The position numbers were made by a program, and so were the translations under genes. From Cribrihabitans marinus (GTDB lineage Bacteria; Pseudomonadota; Alphaproteobacteria; Rhodobacterales; Rhodobacteraceae): a DNA stretch of 64,000 nucleotides. The number at the start of each line of letters is the position of its first letter. Position 1 is the first letter of the stretch. Under the pieces are notes generated by a model. It saw nothing but the letters and a program-made list of their open reading frames with translations, was not told the origin of the DNA and ran no database searches. This document shows positions 52,059 to 59,897 of the stretch, piece by piece. The stretch covers positions 101,002-165,001 of the forward strand of contig NZ_FNYD01000010.1 in assembly GCF_900109035.1 (NCBI RefSeq), read 5' to 3'.

Positions 52059-52829
52059 ATGAAACGTCTGAAGGACAAAGCCGCCCTGATCACCGGGGGC
52101 GCGGCGGGTATCGGTCTGGAAACCGCGCGGCTCTTCCTGAGCGAAGGGGCCAGGGTCGCGCTTGTGGACCTCGACGAAGACGACCTGTCGGACGCTGCGC
52201 GGGATCTGGGCAGTCCGGAGGACCTGCTGACCATCGCAGCCGATGTCTCCTCGGTCGAGGATTGCAAAAGATACGTCGCGCAGACCGTCGAGGCATTCGG
52301 GCGCATCGACGTGTTCTTCAACAATGCCGGAATCGAGGGCAAGGTCGCGCCGCTGGTAGACCAGAAGATCGAGGATTTCGACCGCGTGATGGCGGTCAAT
52401 GTGCGCGGCACGTTCCTTGGGCTGCAGCATGTCCTGCCGGTGATGATGGGGCAGAAATCCGGCAGCGTGATCAACATGTCGTCCATTGCGGGCCTCAAGG
52501 GCAGCCCGAATGTCGCGCCCTACATCACCTCCAAACATGCCGTCGTCGGCTTGACCCGCGCCGCCGCGATTGAGGCCGCGGGCCACAACGTGCGGATCAA
52601 TTCCGTGCATCCCTCGCCGGTCAACACGCGGATGATGCGGTCGCTGGAGGATGGGTTCAATCCCGGCCACGGCGATGAGGTGAAGCAGAAGCTTGCCGGC
52701 ACGATCCCGCTGGGTCGATACGGCGAAAGCATCGATATCGCCAATCTGGTCCTGTTCCTTGCCTCCGACGAATCCGCCTTCATCACCGGAGCGCAATATC
52801 CCGTCGACGGGGGCATGGCGGCGGGCTGA
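52059..52829 (+). CDS. Short-chain dehydrogenase/reductase
   Basis: A 256-residue classical SDR. The cofactor motif TGGAAGIGLETAR is at residues 13-25, NNAG in VFFNNAGIEG, the catalytic Ser in NMSSIAGLKG, the YxxxK in YITSKHAVVG, and the C-terminal QYPVDGGMAAG. Asp in LVDLDEDD after strand 2 suggests NAD use. AAGGAGG precedes ATG 52059, 18 bp after arcC, so it belongs to the same run. The substrate is unknown; its place in an arginine operon is unusual. Confidence 0.9.
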   Translation: MKRLKDKAALITGGAAGIGLETARLFLSEGARVALVDLDEDDLSDAARDLGSPEDLLTIAADVSSVEDCKRYVAQTVEAFGRIDVFFNNAGIEGKVAPLVDQKIEDFDRVMAVNVRGTFLGLQHVLPVMMGQKSGSVINMSSIAGLKGSPNVAPYITSKHAVVGLTRAAAIEAAGHNVRINSVHPSPVNTRMMRSLEDGFNPGHGDEVKQKLAGTIPLGRYGESIDIANLVLFLASDESAFITGAQYPVDGGMAAG

Positions 52830-52874
52830 TCGGGTTTCTGCCCGGATGGGTTTGGAACCTGCTGCCGGGGGCTG

Positions 52875-53918
52875 TCAGGTCGCCGTGAATGTCCCGACAC
52901 CAAGCGCCGCGTTCGTGCGCGCAATCGACGCCGGTCCGTCGCGCTCGACGTCGGTCAGGGCACGGATCGCGTCGATGGTTTCGGGGATCACGATGGCCTG
53001 GTTGTCGACCATGTAGGCATAGAACAGCTCGTCGCCCTCGACCTTGAGCATGTCCTCCCACAGGGCAACCTCGTAGAGACTGTCGTTGGGGCGTCCGAAA
53101 TCGGCCATCATCTCCTTGACCGCGTTGAGCGCGCCCAAGCCCTCCGACATCCGGATCAACGCGATGCGCGAGGAGGCGCGGAACGCCTCCAGGACCTCGT
53201 CCCTCGAAGCCTTGCGCGGCATCCTGACCGACCAGTAGTGCAGATGGGCAAGCGTCTGCGGCACCTTGACCGCCATCGTGATCACGTCGAGATCGGGATC
53301 GACGCTTTGTGCATCCGGGCCCTGATGGCTGGGAATCCCGGGTTCGGGGACAAGCGTGTTCATGATGCCGCCCAGATGGCTTTCCCACGGGTCGGTGGCG
53401 CGGCGCAGCAGCGTTCCGCGCGCCGAACCGAGAAGCCCCGCAGCTTTCAGCGCCGCCAGCGTGCGCACGATCGAGGTCGTGTTGCAGGAGACGACGCGGG
53501 TGCTGTCGCGTCCGATGGCGCTGGCATAATTCGCTTCGGCGACGAAGGAATGGCCTGTCACCTCGTGCTTCTCGCCACCATGGACGATGAACCGGATACC
53601 CGTTTCGCGGTAGGTCTCGACATTGCGCGCGGCGACTTCTTTCGGTGTGCAGTCCACAACGATGTCGGCGGAGGCGAGCAGATCGTCGAGTCCTCCGGCC
53701 ATGTCGAGACCGGCCGCGCGCATGGCCGGGGCGCGATCCGGGTCGGCCGCGTAAAGCGCAAAGCCCTTCGAGGTCGCCATCCTGGCCCGCCAATCGGCGG
53801 TGATGTCCGCCACGCCGGCCAGCTCCATGTCCTTTTGCACGGCAACCGCGTCCGCCACCCGCTTGCCGATCACGCCGTATCCGTTCACGGCCACTCTGAT
53901 CCGTTTTTCGTCTGTCAT
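52875..53918 (-). CDS. Type II (archaeal-type) glyceraldehyde-3-phosphate dehydrogenase-like protein
   Basis: A 347-residue protein of the archaeal GAPDH class. VAVNGYGVIGKRVADAVAVQ is the Rossmann entry, VHGGEKHEVTGHSFVAEANY and RVVSCNTTSIVRTLAALKAA (catalytic Cys145) match the archaeal family rather than the bacterial SCTTN type. Later SHQGPDAQSVDPDLDVITMA and KVPQTLAHLHYWSV hold the phosphate and catalytic His regions. ATG 53918 overlaps the CFA synthase stop by 4 bp, so it is the second gene under the ECF-type promoter at 55317-55342. It may act as a specialised sugar-phosphate or semialdehyde dehydrogenase; activity as glycolytic GAPDH is not proven. Confidence 0.85.
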   Translation of the reverse strand: MTDEKRIRVAVNGYGVIGKRVADAVAVQKDMELAGVADITADWRARMATSKGFALYAADPDRAPAMRAAGLDMAGGLDDLLASADIVVDCTPKEVAARNVETYRETGIRFIVHGGEKHEVTGHSFVAEANYASAIGRDSTRVVSCNTTSIVRTLAALKAAGLLGSARGTLLRRATDPWESHLGGIMNTLVPEPGIPSHQGPDAQSVDPDLDVITMAVKVPQTLAHLHYWSVRMPRKASRDEVLEAFRASSRIALIRMSEGLGALNAVKEMMADFGRPNDSLYEVALWEDMLKVEGDELFYAYMVDNQAIVIPETIDAIRALTDVERDGPASIARTNAALGVGTFTAT

Positions 53919-55252
53919 GGTGTTCTCCCGGTCCTATCGGACGATATGTTCTTGGCGATCTGACCTGCCTCGGCTTCGGCGATGTAATCCCGGGTGAGCG
54001 GAACCGTGTCATGGCGTTTGGCAAGCTGGATCTGGAAGACCATCAACCGTCCATTCCGGAACGCCATTTCGCAGACGGCAAGGTAGAACTCCCACATGCG
54101 GCAGAACCGCTCGTCATAAAGCGTTCGCGCGGTCTCGCGCTCTGCGGCGAAGCGTTCGGACCAGTGGCGCAGTGTTTCGGCGTAATGCAGGCGCAGAACC
54201 TCGACATCCGTGACCCACATCCCCGACCGCTCCGCCGCCGCGATGGTTTCGGACAGGGTCGGCAGATAGCCGCCGGGGAAGATGTATTTCCGGACCCACG
54301 GATCGCTTCCGCCCTTGGGCGCCTTCGTGCCGATCGCGTGCAACAGGCCTACGCCATCAGGTTTCAGAACCCGCTGGAGCGTGCCGAAAAATGCGTCGAA
54401 CCCGCTGCGGCCTACATGTTCGAACATGCCAACCGACACAACGCGGTCGTACTGGCCCCTCTCTTCGCGGTAATCGCGCTGCTCAAACGTGACCCGACCG
54501 GACAGGCCCGATTGCGCGGCACGGTCGCGGGCGGCGGTGATCTGTTCGGTCGAGAGGCTGAGGCCGGTGACGCGGGCGCCGTGTTGCCGTGCAAGTTCCA
54601 CCGCCAGCCCGCCCCAGCCCGAGCCGATATCGAGGACCTCCAGCCCGGGCCGCAGCAGCAATTTTGCCGCTATATGCCTTTTCTTGAGCGTCTGGGCCTC
54701 ATCCAGGGTCTCCGTCCCGGTCGGGAAATAGGCGCAGGAATATTGCCGGTCCGCATCGAGAAAAAGGTCATACAGTTCGGTCGAGATGTCATAGTGATGT
54801 GCCACGTTCGCGTGGGACCGGCTGATCGGATTGTGATGCAGCCTGCGGTTCCGAAACGCATCCAGGCAGCGGTTCAACCGTCTGCCGGGCAATGCGTCGA
54901 TGGTATCCATGTCCGTCATGCAGATCGACAGCAGGTCGCGCAAGGTGCCCGCCTCGATGCGCAGCGTCCCGTCCATATAGGCCTCGCCAAGCGCCAGGCT
55001 GGGATTTGCAAGCAGTTGCGCAGGCAGCGCCCTGTCGGTCAAACGGACAGATACGGCGGGTTCTCCGCCGGGACCGAAACGCCAGGTCTCGCCAAGGGGA
55101 TCGAAGACGGTGAGGCGACCGATGCGAACGAGGCGGCCAAGCGATTTGGCGAGCAACCACATGCCCGCCCGTGCCGGCGCGAGACGTCCGCGTAGAATAC
55201 GGCTCCCTTCGTGTTCGAAGCGTTCGTTGTGAGAGGTTTCGCTATCGGACAT
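53915..55252 (-). CDS. cfa: Cyclopropane-fatty-acyl-phospholipid synthase
   Basis: About 445 residues. The N-terminal segment is followed by a SAM-dependent methyltransferase core: ANVAHHYDISTELYDLFLDA, YSCAYFPTGTETLDEAQTLK, VLDIGSGWGGLAVELARQHG, FEHVGRSGFDAFFGTLQRVL and KYIFPGGYLPTLSE. It adds a methylene group across membrane lipid double bonds. ATG 55252 (GGAG 9 nt before) is preferred over ATG 55267. An ECF-type promoter lies upstream; a cfa gene is a known member of alphaproteobacterial ECF (RpoE, singlet-oxygen) regulons, which supports the assignment. Confidence 0.92.
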   Translation of the reverse strand: MSDSETSHNERFEHEGSRILRGRLAPARAGMWLLAKSLGRLVRIGRLTVFDPLGETWRFGPGGEPAVSVRLTDRALPAQLLANPSLALGEAYMDGTLRIEAGTLRDLLSICMTDMDTIDALPGRRLNRCLDAFRNRRLHHNPISRSHANVAHHYDISTELYDLFLDADRQYSCAYFPTGTETLDEAQTLKKRHIAAKLLLRPGLEVLDIGSGWGGLAVELARQHGARVTGLSLSTEQITAARDRAAQSGLSGRVTFEQRDYREERGQYDRVVSVGMFEHVGRSGFDAFFGTLQRVLKPDGVGLLHAIGTKAPKGGSDPWVRKYIFPGGYLPTLSETIAAAERSGMWVTDVEVLRLHYAETLRHWSERFAAERETARTLYDERFCRMWEFYLAVCEMAFRNGRLMVFQIQLAKRHDTVPLTRDYIAEAEAGQIAKNISSDRTGRTP

Positions 55253-55316
55253 GATCGCATGCTCCATCTCGCTTTTCTTCCAGGGGCGGCATCAACGGCC
55301 GCTTTCTAGTAAAACA

Positions 55317-55342
55317 GACGAAGGACGAAAATGTTCATTACA
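55317..55342 (-). promoter_or_regulatory. ECF-type promoter of the cfa-GAPDH operon
   Basis: Minus strand: TGTAATG (55342-55336), 15 nt, CGTC (55320-55317) followed by TG. One base different in the -35 box from the sigma gene's own promoter. The cfa start lies 64 nt on. Confidence 0.65.
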
Positions 55343-55495
55343 GAGCGATGGCCCGCCGATCCGGCGGATGATCGCAAATGGCGGGCATGTGCTGGCAAAA
55401 CCATTGAGGCTGATCGGCGCATCCTCGCCGGGGGATCACAGACCGCGATCCGTGAATTGCACACACGCCGGTGAGAGAAGGCCAGCGCATGGGGC

Positions 55496-56164
55496 TCAGC
55501 CCGTCGTTCCATCTCCGGCGTCGTCCTTCAGCGCCTGAAAACGAGCGCGGGCCTTTTTTGCTGCGTCGCAATCGCAATCGAGAAAGCCATGAACCGGGCA
55601 GGTCAGGCACATCTGTTCCAACCTTGTCTTAAGCGCCTGCCGACCCCGGTGAAGACGGACCGTGAGGTTGTTCAAGGTGATGCCGAGATCCTTGGCGACA
55701 GCCTCGCGCGGCTGCTCCTGAAGATCGACGCGCCAGATTACCTCGGCATATTCCGGTCTGAGCGTCGGCAACAGCTTGTACAGGCAATTGCATATCGCCT
55801 CGTCGAGTTCTTCGTCGAACCCGCCTTGGACTCTGTCAAGGTCGGTTGGGTCCATCACCATCTCCCTCTGACGCTGCCGGCCAACCTTGCGACCGTAGTC
55901 CGCGATTGACGACGCCAGGATCTGACCGAGCCAGCCGCGCACGGCGCGCACATCGCGAAGCTGCCCGGAGCGCTCGATGGCCCGCAGCATGAACGTTTGC
56001 AGGACATCCTCGGCGGCTTCTGCATCCCCAAGCCGCCGACGCAGGAAGTTCAGGATATGCTGACGACCTTCCAGCAGCGCGCGACGGACAGCGGTGTCCG
56101 CTTCCTTGGCGCCCGTGTCGGGCTGATTTGCCGTGGACAACCGATCTTTCGGGTCGTGATTCAT
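55496..56164 (-). CDS. ECF RNA polymerase sigma factor with Cys-rich tail
   Basis: A 222-residue sigma-70 family factor. Region 2: RRALLEGRQHILNFLRRRLG then DAEAAEDVLQTFMLRAIER; region 4: LPTLRPEYAEVIWRVDLQEQ and VAKDLGITLNNLTVRLHRGR. The C-terminus has MCLTCPVHGFLDCDCDAAKK, a Cys/His cluster of the type that could bind zinc or sense oxidation. ATG 56164 follows GAGGTG. No anti-sigma gene is visible next to it, so the Cys-rich tail may itself be regulatory. A copy of the regulon promoter just upstream indicates positive autoregulation. Confidence 0.9.
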   Translation of the reverse strand: MNHDPKDRLSTANQPDTGAKEADTAVRRALLEGRQHILNFLRRRLGDAEAAEDVLQTFMLRAIERSGQLRDVRAVRGWLGQILASSIADYGRKVGRQRQREMVMDPTDLDRVQGGFDEELDEAICNCLYKLLPTLRPEYAEVIWRVDLQEQPREAVAKDLGITLNNLTVRLHRGRQALKTRLEQMCLTCPVHGFLDCDCDAAKKARARFQALKDDAGDGTTG

Positions 56165-56184
56165 GATACACCTCTGAAGAGCAA

Positions 56185-56210
56185 GACGCCGAAACATCGG
56201 AAACGTTACA
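56185..56210 (-). promoter_or_regulatory. ECF-type autoregulatory promoter of the sigma gene
   Basis: Minus strand: TGTAACG (56210-56204), 15 nt, CGTC (56188-56185) followed by TT. The start codon lies 20 nt on, so the leader is very short. Confidence 0.65.
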
Positions 56211-56313
56211 CATTCAGCGTGCTTCGGCCGACCTGATCGTTTGCGGTTCTCTGTCGGGGATGCGCGGGCCCGGTCTTTCGGAGTCTGGGCCAGCGAGCCG
56301 ATACTCAGGAACC

Positions 56314-56339
56314 CGTAAGGTTTCGGCGGCGGCAGCGTC
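56314..56339 (+). promoter_or_regulatory. Weaker ECF-type promoter before the EamA gene
   Basis: Plus strand: CGTAAGG (56314-56320), 15 nt, CGTC (56336-56339) followed by TT. Two mismatches to the -35 consensus of the other four copies but the same spacing and -10. It is 79 nt before the EamA start, in the divergent gap with the sigma gene. Confidence 0.4.
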
Positions 56340-56418
56340 TTCTGACTTCCTCCCTGAGTTGGCACATCGGAAAATTTCTGCAATTCCTGCCACTTCTGAT
56401 CCAAAAAAGGAAATCTCG

Positions 56419-57306
56419 ATGTCGCCGACCGTCATAACCAAGATCATTTTGGCCATGTTCCTGTGGGCGGCGTGCTTTCCGCTGATCACGGCGGGGCTGC
56501 AATACGCGCCGCATCTGACTTTTGCGACAATGCGCGCAGTTCTGGCCGGAGCGGCTTTGGTGGGTTTGGCGATGATTTTGCGCAGACCGTTCCCGCGCGG
56601 CTGGCGTACGTGGGTGACACTTGGTGTCGTCGGGCTTGGTGCGACCAGTCTGGGATTCCTGGGCATGTTTCATGCGGCGGAATTCGTGTCGCCCGGACTG
56701 GCCACCGTCATCGCCAACACGCAACCCCTGCTTGCGGCAATGCTTGGCGTCGCATGGCTTGGCGAAAGGCTGCCGAGGATCGGCTGGATCGGCCTGTTGG
56801 TCGGCTTTGCGGGAATCCTCGTGATCGCGCTGCCGCAATTGCTCGACGAAGGGCAGGAAGGATCGGCCATCGGCTTCGCCTATATCGTTCTGGCCGCGGT
56901 TGGGGTGACCATCAGCAACGTGGCGATCAAGTCCATCGCGGACAAGGCGGACGGGCTTTTCGCAATGGGACTGCAGTTGCTCATCGGCAGCGTACCGCTC
57001 GCGTTCGCAGCCTTCGCGCTGGAAGATCAATTCGACATTCAGTGGAACGCGGTCTTCACGGCATCGCTATTGGGGCTGGCCCTGTTCGGCTCGGCGCTGG
57101 TGTACTGGATCTGGTTTTCCGTGCTGGAGGAAGTCGAGCTGAACCGGGCGATCGTGTTCAGCTTTCTTGTGCCGATCTTCGGGCTTTCAATTGGCGCATT
57201 GTTCTTTGGGGAGCGACTGTCCGGCGCGCAGTTCTCCGGTATCGCACTGGTGATATTGGGAATTGTGTTCGTCAATCTCAAGGGAGCGCGGCGGGCTCAA
57301 GGTTGA
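56419..57306 (+). CDS. EamA/DMT-family exporter
   Basis: A 295-residue drug/metabolite transporter with two EamA repeats and about ten helices. Examples are ILAMFLWAACFPLITAGLQY, LGMFHAAEFVSPGLATVIAN then TQPLLAAMLGVAWLGERLPR in the first half, and ALVYWIWFSVLEEVELNRAI then VFSFLVPIFGLSIGALFFGE in the second. ATG 56419 follows AAGGAAA. Divergent from the ECF sigma gene. The exported compound is unknown; stress-linked export of a metabolite would fit the neighbourhood. Confidence 0.9.
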   Translation: MSPTVITKIILAMFLWAACFPLITAGLQYAPHLTFATMRAVLAGAALVGLAMILRRPFPRGWRTWVTLGVVGLGATSLGFLGMFHAAEFVSPGLATVIANTQPLLAAMLGVAWLGERLPRIGWIGLLVGFAGILVIALPQLLDEGQEGSAIGFAYIVLAAVGVTISNVAIKSIADKADGLFAMGLQLLIGSVPLAFAAFALEDQFDIQWNAVFTASLLGLALFGSALVYWIWFSVLEEVELNRAIVFSFLVPIFGLSIGALFFGERLSGAQFSGIALVILGIVFVNLKGARRAQG

Positions 57307-57688
57307 TAATACCGGACACCCGGCCAGCCTGCTGTTTGGTGCTTCGCCGTCTCGGCAACTGTCTTCGTCGAAAGTCCATTCGCTTCAATGCGAATGTGTG
57401 CTGCTTGTTCGGCGTGACGCGCCAGGGCGCAAATCTCCTGGACCGGTTGCAGACTTGAGACTTCAAGAGCCACTGACTGGCTCGGTGCCGGCTGTGCGCT
57501 GATCGGTCATATGCTGAGTTTTGGCAGGCTCTGGCCACGTGGGCGGCCTGTTCACCGACGAAGAAGGCTTCAACTTGTTCAAATCCGCAGGATACGGCCC
57601 CGATTGACACGACACGCCCAAACACGGACCGGCGCACAAATGACCGCTTGGCACTCGATGCAGTGCCACCGATGCGCGGGACACGATT
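57307..57688. other. Intergenic region, no gene recognised
   Basis: About 380 bp between the convergent EamA and LacI genes. An open frame on the minus strand (57278-57637) gives no recognisable protein. No clear terminator was found. Confidence 0.5.
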
Positions 57689-58708
57689 CTAGACGCTCGT
57701 GCGCCGATGCGAGTCTCTTAACACCAAGGGGCAGTGCAGTCTTTCCTGCACGACGGGCCTTTCGGTTTGCAAGAGCTGTTCCACGCACCATTGCCCCATC
57801 TCTCGGTGCGGAAGCAGGACAGTCGAAAGTGATGGCGACAGGTGCTGGGCGATTTCCTGGTCGTCATATCCCATCACGGCCACGGTTTCGCCCGGCATTT
57901 CTCCGAGTTCCTTGAGCGCCTCGTAGCATCCGACGGCCGTCAGGTCGTTGGCGCAAAAAATCGCATCCGGTCTGCGACCATTCCGCATTAGCTTCAGCGT
58001 AGCGGCCCGACCACCGGACGGCAGGAAGTTTCCCTCGACGATGAGCGAAGGATCGACCGGAATTCGCGCTGCCCGAAGAGCACGCTCATAGCCCTCCATT
58101 CGTTGATCGGAAGCTTCCATCCAGGGTTCGCCGGAAATGAATGCAATGCGTTGGTGTCCCTCGGCAATGAGCGCTGCGGTCGCAACCTCCCCTCCGCGGC
58201 GCTCGGCGGGCACGATGGACGCCCAACGCTTTTCGGCATCGTTGCAGTTCAAAAGGACTCCGCGATGACGCCCCATGCCTTCGGGAACCGAGAGCTCGCG
58301 CGTCAGGATCGAGCCGTAGATGACGCCGACGGCATTGTCGCCGGACCATTTCTTGAGCACTTGAGCTTCATACTCGGCATCGCCGCCGGTCATGACGACC
58401 TCAACGATGACATTGGCCTTCCAGGCCGCTTCCTGCACGCCTTCGATGGAAATCGCCGCGAATGGGCTGGTGGCGATCTCGTCGAACATGAGACCGATCA
58501 CGCCCGCCCCTGCTGCTTTGGGCGGGCGTCCCGCACCGCGCGGGCGATAGCCCAACTCTTTGACCGCCTCCATCACCCTTTTCCGGGTCTCGCGACTGAT
58601 CCGCATGTCTTCGAGGCCGTTCAGCACGAAGGATACGGTCGACTGCGACACTCCGGCCTTCAGGGCGACGTCTTTCATCGTGACCCGGGATTTCGTCGAT
58701 TCCGCCAT
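57689..58708 (-). CDS. LacI-family transcriptional regulator of the sugar ABC operon
   Basis: A 339-residue LacI/GalR-type repressor. HTH at residues 10-57: VTMKDVALKAGVSQSTVSFV, LNGLEDMRISRETRKRVMEA, VKELGYRPRGAGRPP. The sensor domain follows (VIGLMFDEIATSPFAAISIE, IAFISGEPWMEASDQRMEGY, DAIFCANDLTAVGCYEALKE, VAVMGYDDQEIAQHLSPSLS). It is divergent from the ABC operon with a TTGC/GCTAATA palindrome between, thus the likely repressor of this operon. Confidence 0.92.
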   Translation of the reverse strand: MAESTKSRVTMKDVALKAGVSQSTVSFVLNGLEDMRISRETRKRVMEAVKELGYRPRGAGRPPKAAGAGVIGLMFDEIATSPFAAISIEGVQEAAWKANVIVEVVMTGGDAEYEAQVLKKWSGDNAVGVIYGSILTRELSVPEGMGRHRGVLLNCNDAEKRWASIVPAERRGGEVATAALIAEGHQRIAFISGEPWMEASDQRMEGYERALRAARIPVDPSLIVEGNFLPSGGRAATLKLMRNGRRPDAIFCANDLTAVGCYEALKELGEMPGETVAVMGYDDQEIAQHLSPSLSTVLLPHREMGQWCVEQLLQTERPVVQERLHCPLVLRDSHRRTSV

Positions 58709-58756
58709 AGGTTAGCCAGTACGTGAGATTGTTCTTGCTGCTTGCTAATAAATATT

Positions 58757-58771
58757 GCTAATAATATTAGC
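58757..58771. promoter_or_regulatory. Palindromic LacI-type operator of the sugar ABC operon
   Basis: GCTAATA-A-TATTAGC is a perfect 15-bp palindrome 34 bp before the first permease start and 48 bp from the divergent LacI start. A further GCTAATA half-site lies at 58744-58750, 13 bp upstream, giving tandem sites on one face of the helix region. The surrounding sequence is strongly AT-rich. Confidence 0.65.
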
Positions 58772-58805
58772 GCAAGAAGATTCGCAGACTTTCGGGGAGG
58801 AGAGG

Positions 58806-59897
58806 ATGCAGGACCTCAAGGCATCGAAGAAACGGATGAGCCAGACCCAGGCGGCGTGGCTGCTGTTGGCGCCCTTTCTGCTCACCTACGGCTTGTTCCT
58901 CGTCTACCCGTTCTTCCGGGGCTTCTGGATCAGCCTCCATGACTGGAACCTCTTGGCCGTCGCATTCAACCCGGACGCCAAGGAATTCATCGGGTTGCGC
59001 AACTATGAGCGCGTCATGTGGGGGCGCAATATCGAGTGGGGTTTTGCATCCCCGTTCTGGCAGGGCCTCGGTGTCCTCGGTCTTGCCGCTTCGGCCTATC
59101 TTCGCCGGGTGGACCGGCTGAGCCGCTTCAACGCCATTGCCCTCGGCGTGGCGTCGCTGCTCTTGGTTGTCCTCCCCGGTTTTCATCCCGGCGAAGAGGG
59201 TCGTTGGTATGATCGTAGGTTCTGGCCGACGGTTGGAAACACGCTTCTGTTCGTGGCGCTGGCCGTGCCGGGCGTCACGATCTCCGCTCTCTTTCTCGCC
59301 GCCGCCCTGAACGGGGAAACCAGGGCGATGGGGGTGCTCAGGACGCTCTTCTTCCTCAGCCAGGTCCTGTCCGTCACCGTCGTCACCTTGATCTGGCAGA
59401 TCATGTTCTCGCCCCGTCAGGGGCTCATCGCCAACATCACCGAGACCTTCGGCGGGATACCCATCAATTGGCTGACCGACGAGCAATTTGCCATGGCGGC
59501 AATCGTCATCGCAACAATCTGGTGGTCGCTCGGGATCGCGATGATCCTGTTTCTGGCCGGGCTTCAAGACATCTCCAAGGACATCTACGAGGCAGCGGCA
59601 CTGGACAACGCAAAGGGCGTGAAGGCGTTCTGGTTCGTCACTCTGCCAAACCTTCAACGGACGATCACGTTGGTTGTCGTGTTGCAGATCATCCTGCATT
59701 TCCAGGTGTTCGGGCAATCTCACCTGATGACCCAGGGCGGACCGAACGACACCACCCAGGTGCTTGTGCGCTACATCTACCAGACCGGGTTTCGCGACAG
59801 CGAACTGGGCCGCGCATCCGCCATGGCCGTCTTCCTCTTCGTCATCATGGGCACCTTCTCGGTCATCCAGTTCATCATCGGACGGGAGAAGGAGTGA
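58806..59897 (+). CDS. Sugar ABC transporter permease (MalF/UgpA-like)
   Basis: A 363-residue permease of the BPD_transp_1 family. QAAWLLLAPFLLTYGLFLVY opens the first helix, and EAAALDNAKGVKAFWFVTLP is the EAA loop that docks on the ATPase. It is longer than usual (about 290-310) because residues about 85-145 insert an extra segment with two added hydrophobic stretches (FWQGLGVLGLAASAYLRRVD, NAIALGVASLLLVVLPGFHP). GGGGAGGAGAGG precedes ATG 58806. First gene of the operon; its stop overlaps the next start (TGATG). Confidence 0.9.
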   Translation: MQDLKASKKRMSQTQAAWLLLAPFLLTYGLFLVYPFFRGFWISLHDWNLLAVAFNPDAKEFIGLRNYERVMWGRNIEWGFASPFWQGLGVLGLAASAYLRRVDRLSRFNAIALGVASLLLVVLPGFHPGEEGRWYDRRFWPTVGNTLLFVALAVPGVTISALFLAAALNGETRAMGVLRTLFFLSQVLSVTVVTLIWQIMFSPRQGLIANITETFGGIPINWLTDEQFAMAAIVIATIWWSLGIAMILFLAGLQDISKDIYEAAALDNAKGVKAFWFVTLPNLQRTITLVVVLQIILHFQVFGQSHLMTQGGPNDTTQVLVRYIYQTGFRDSELGRASAMAVFLFVIMGTFSVIQFIIGREKE

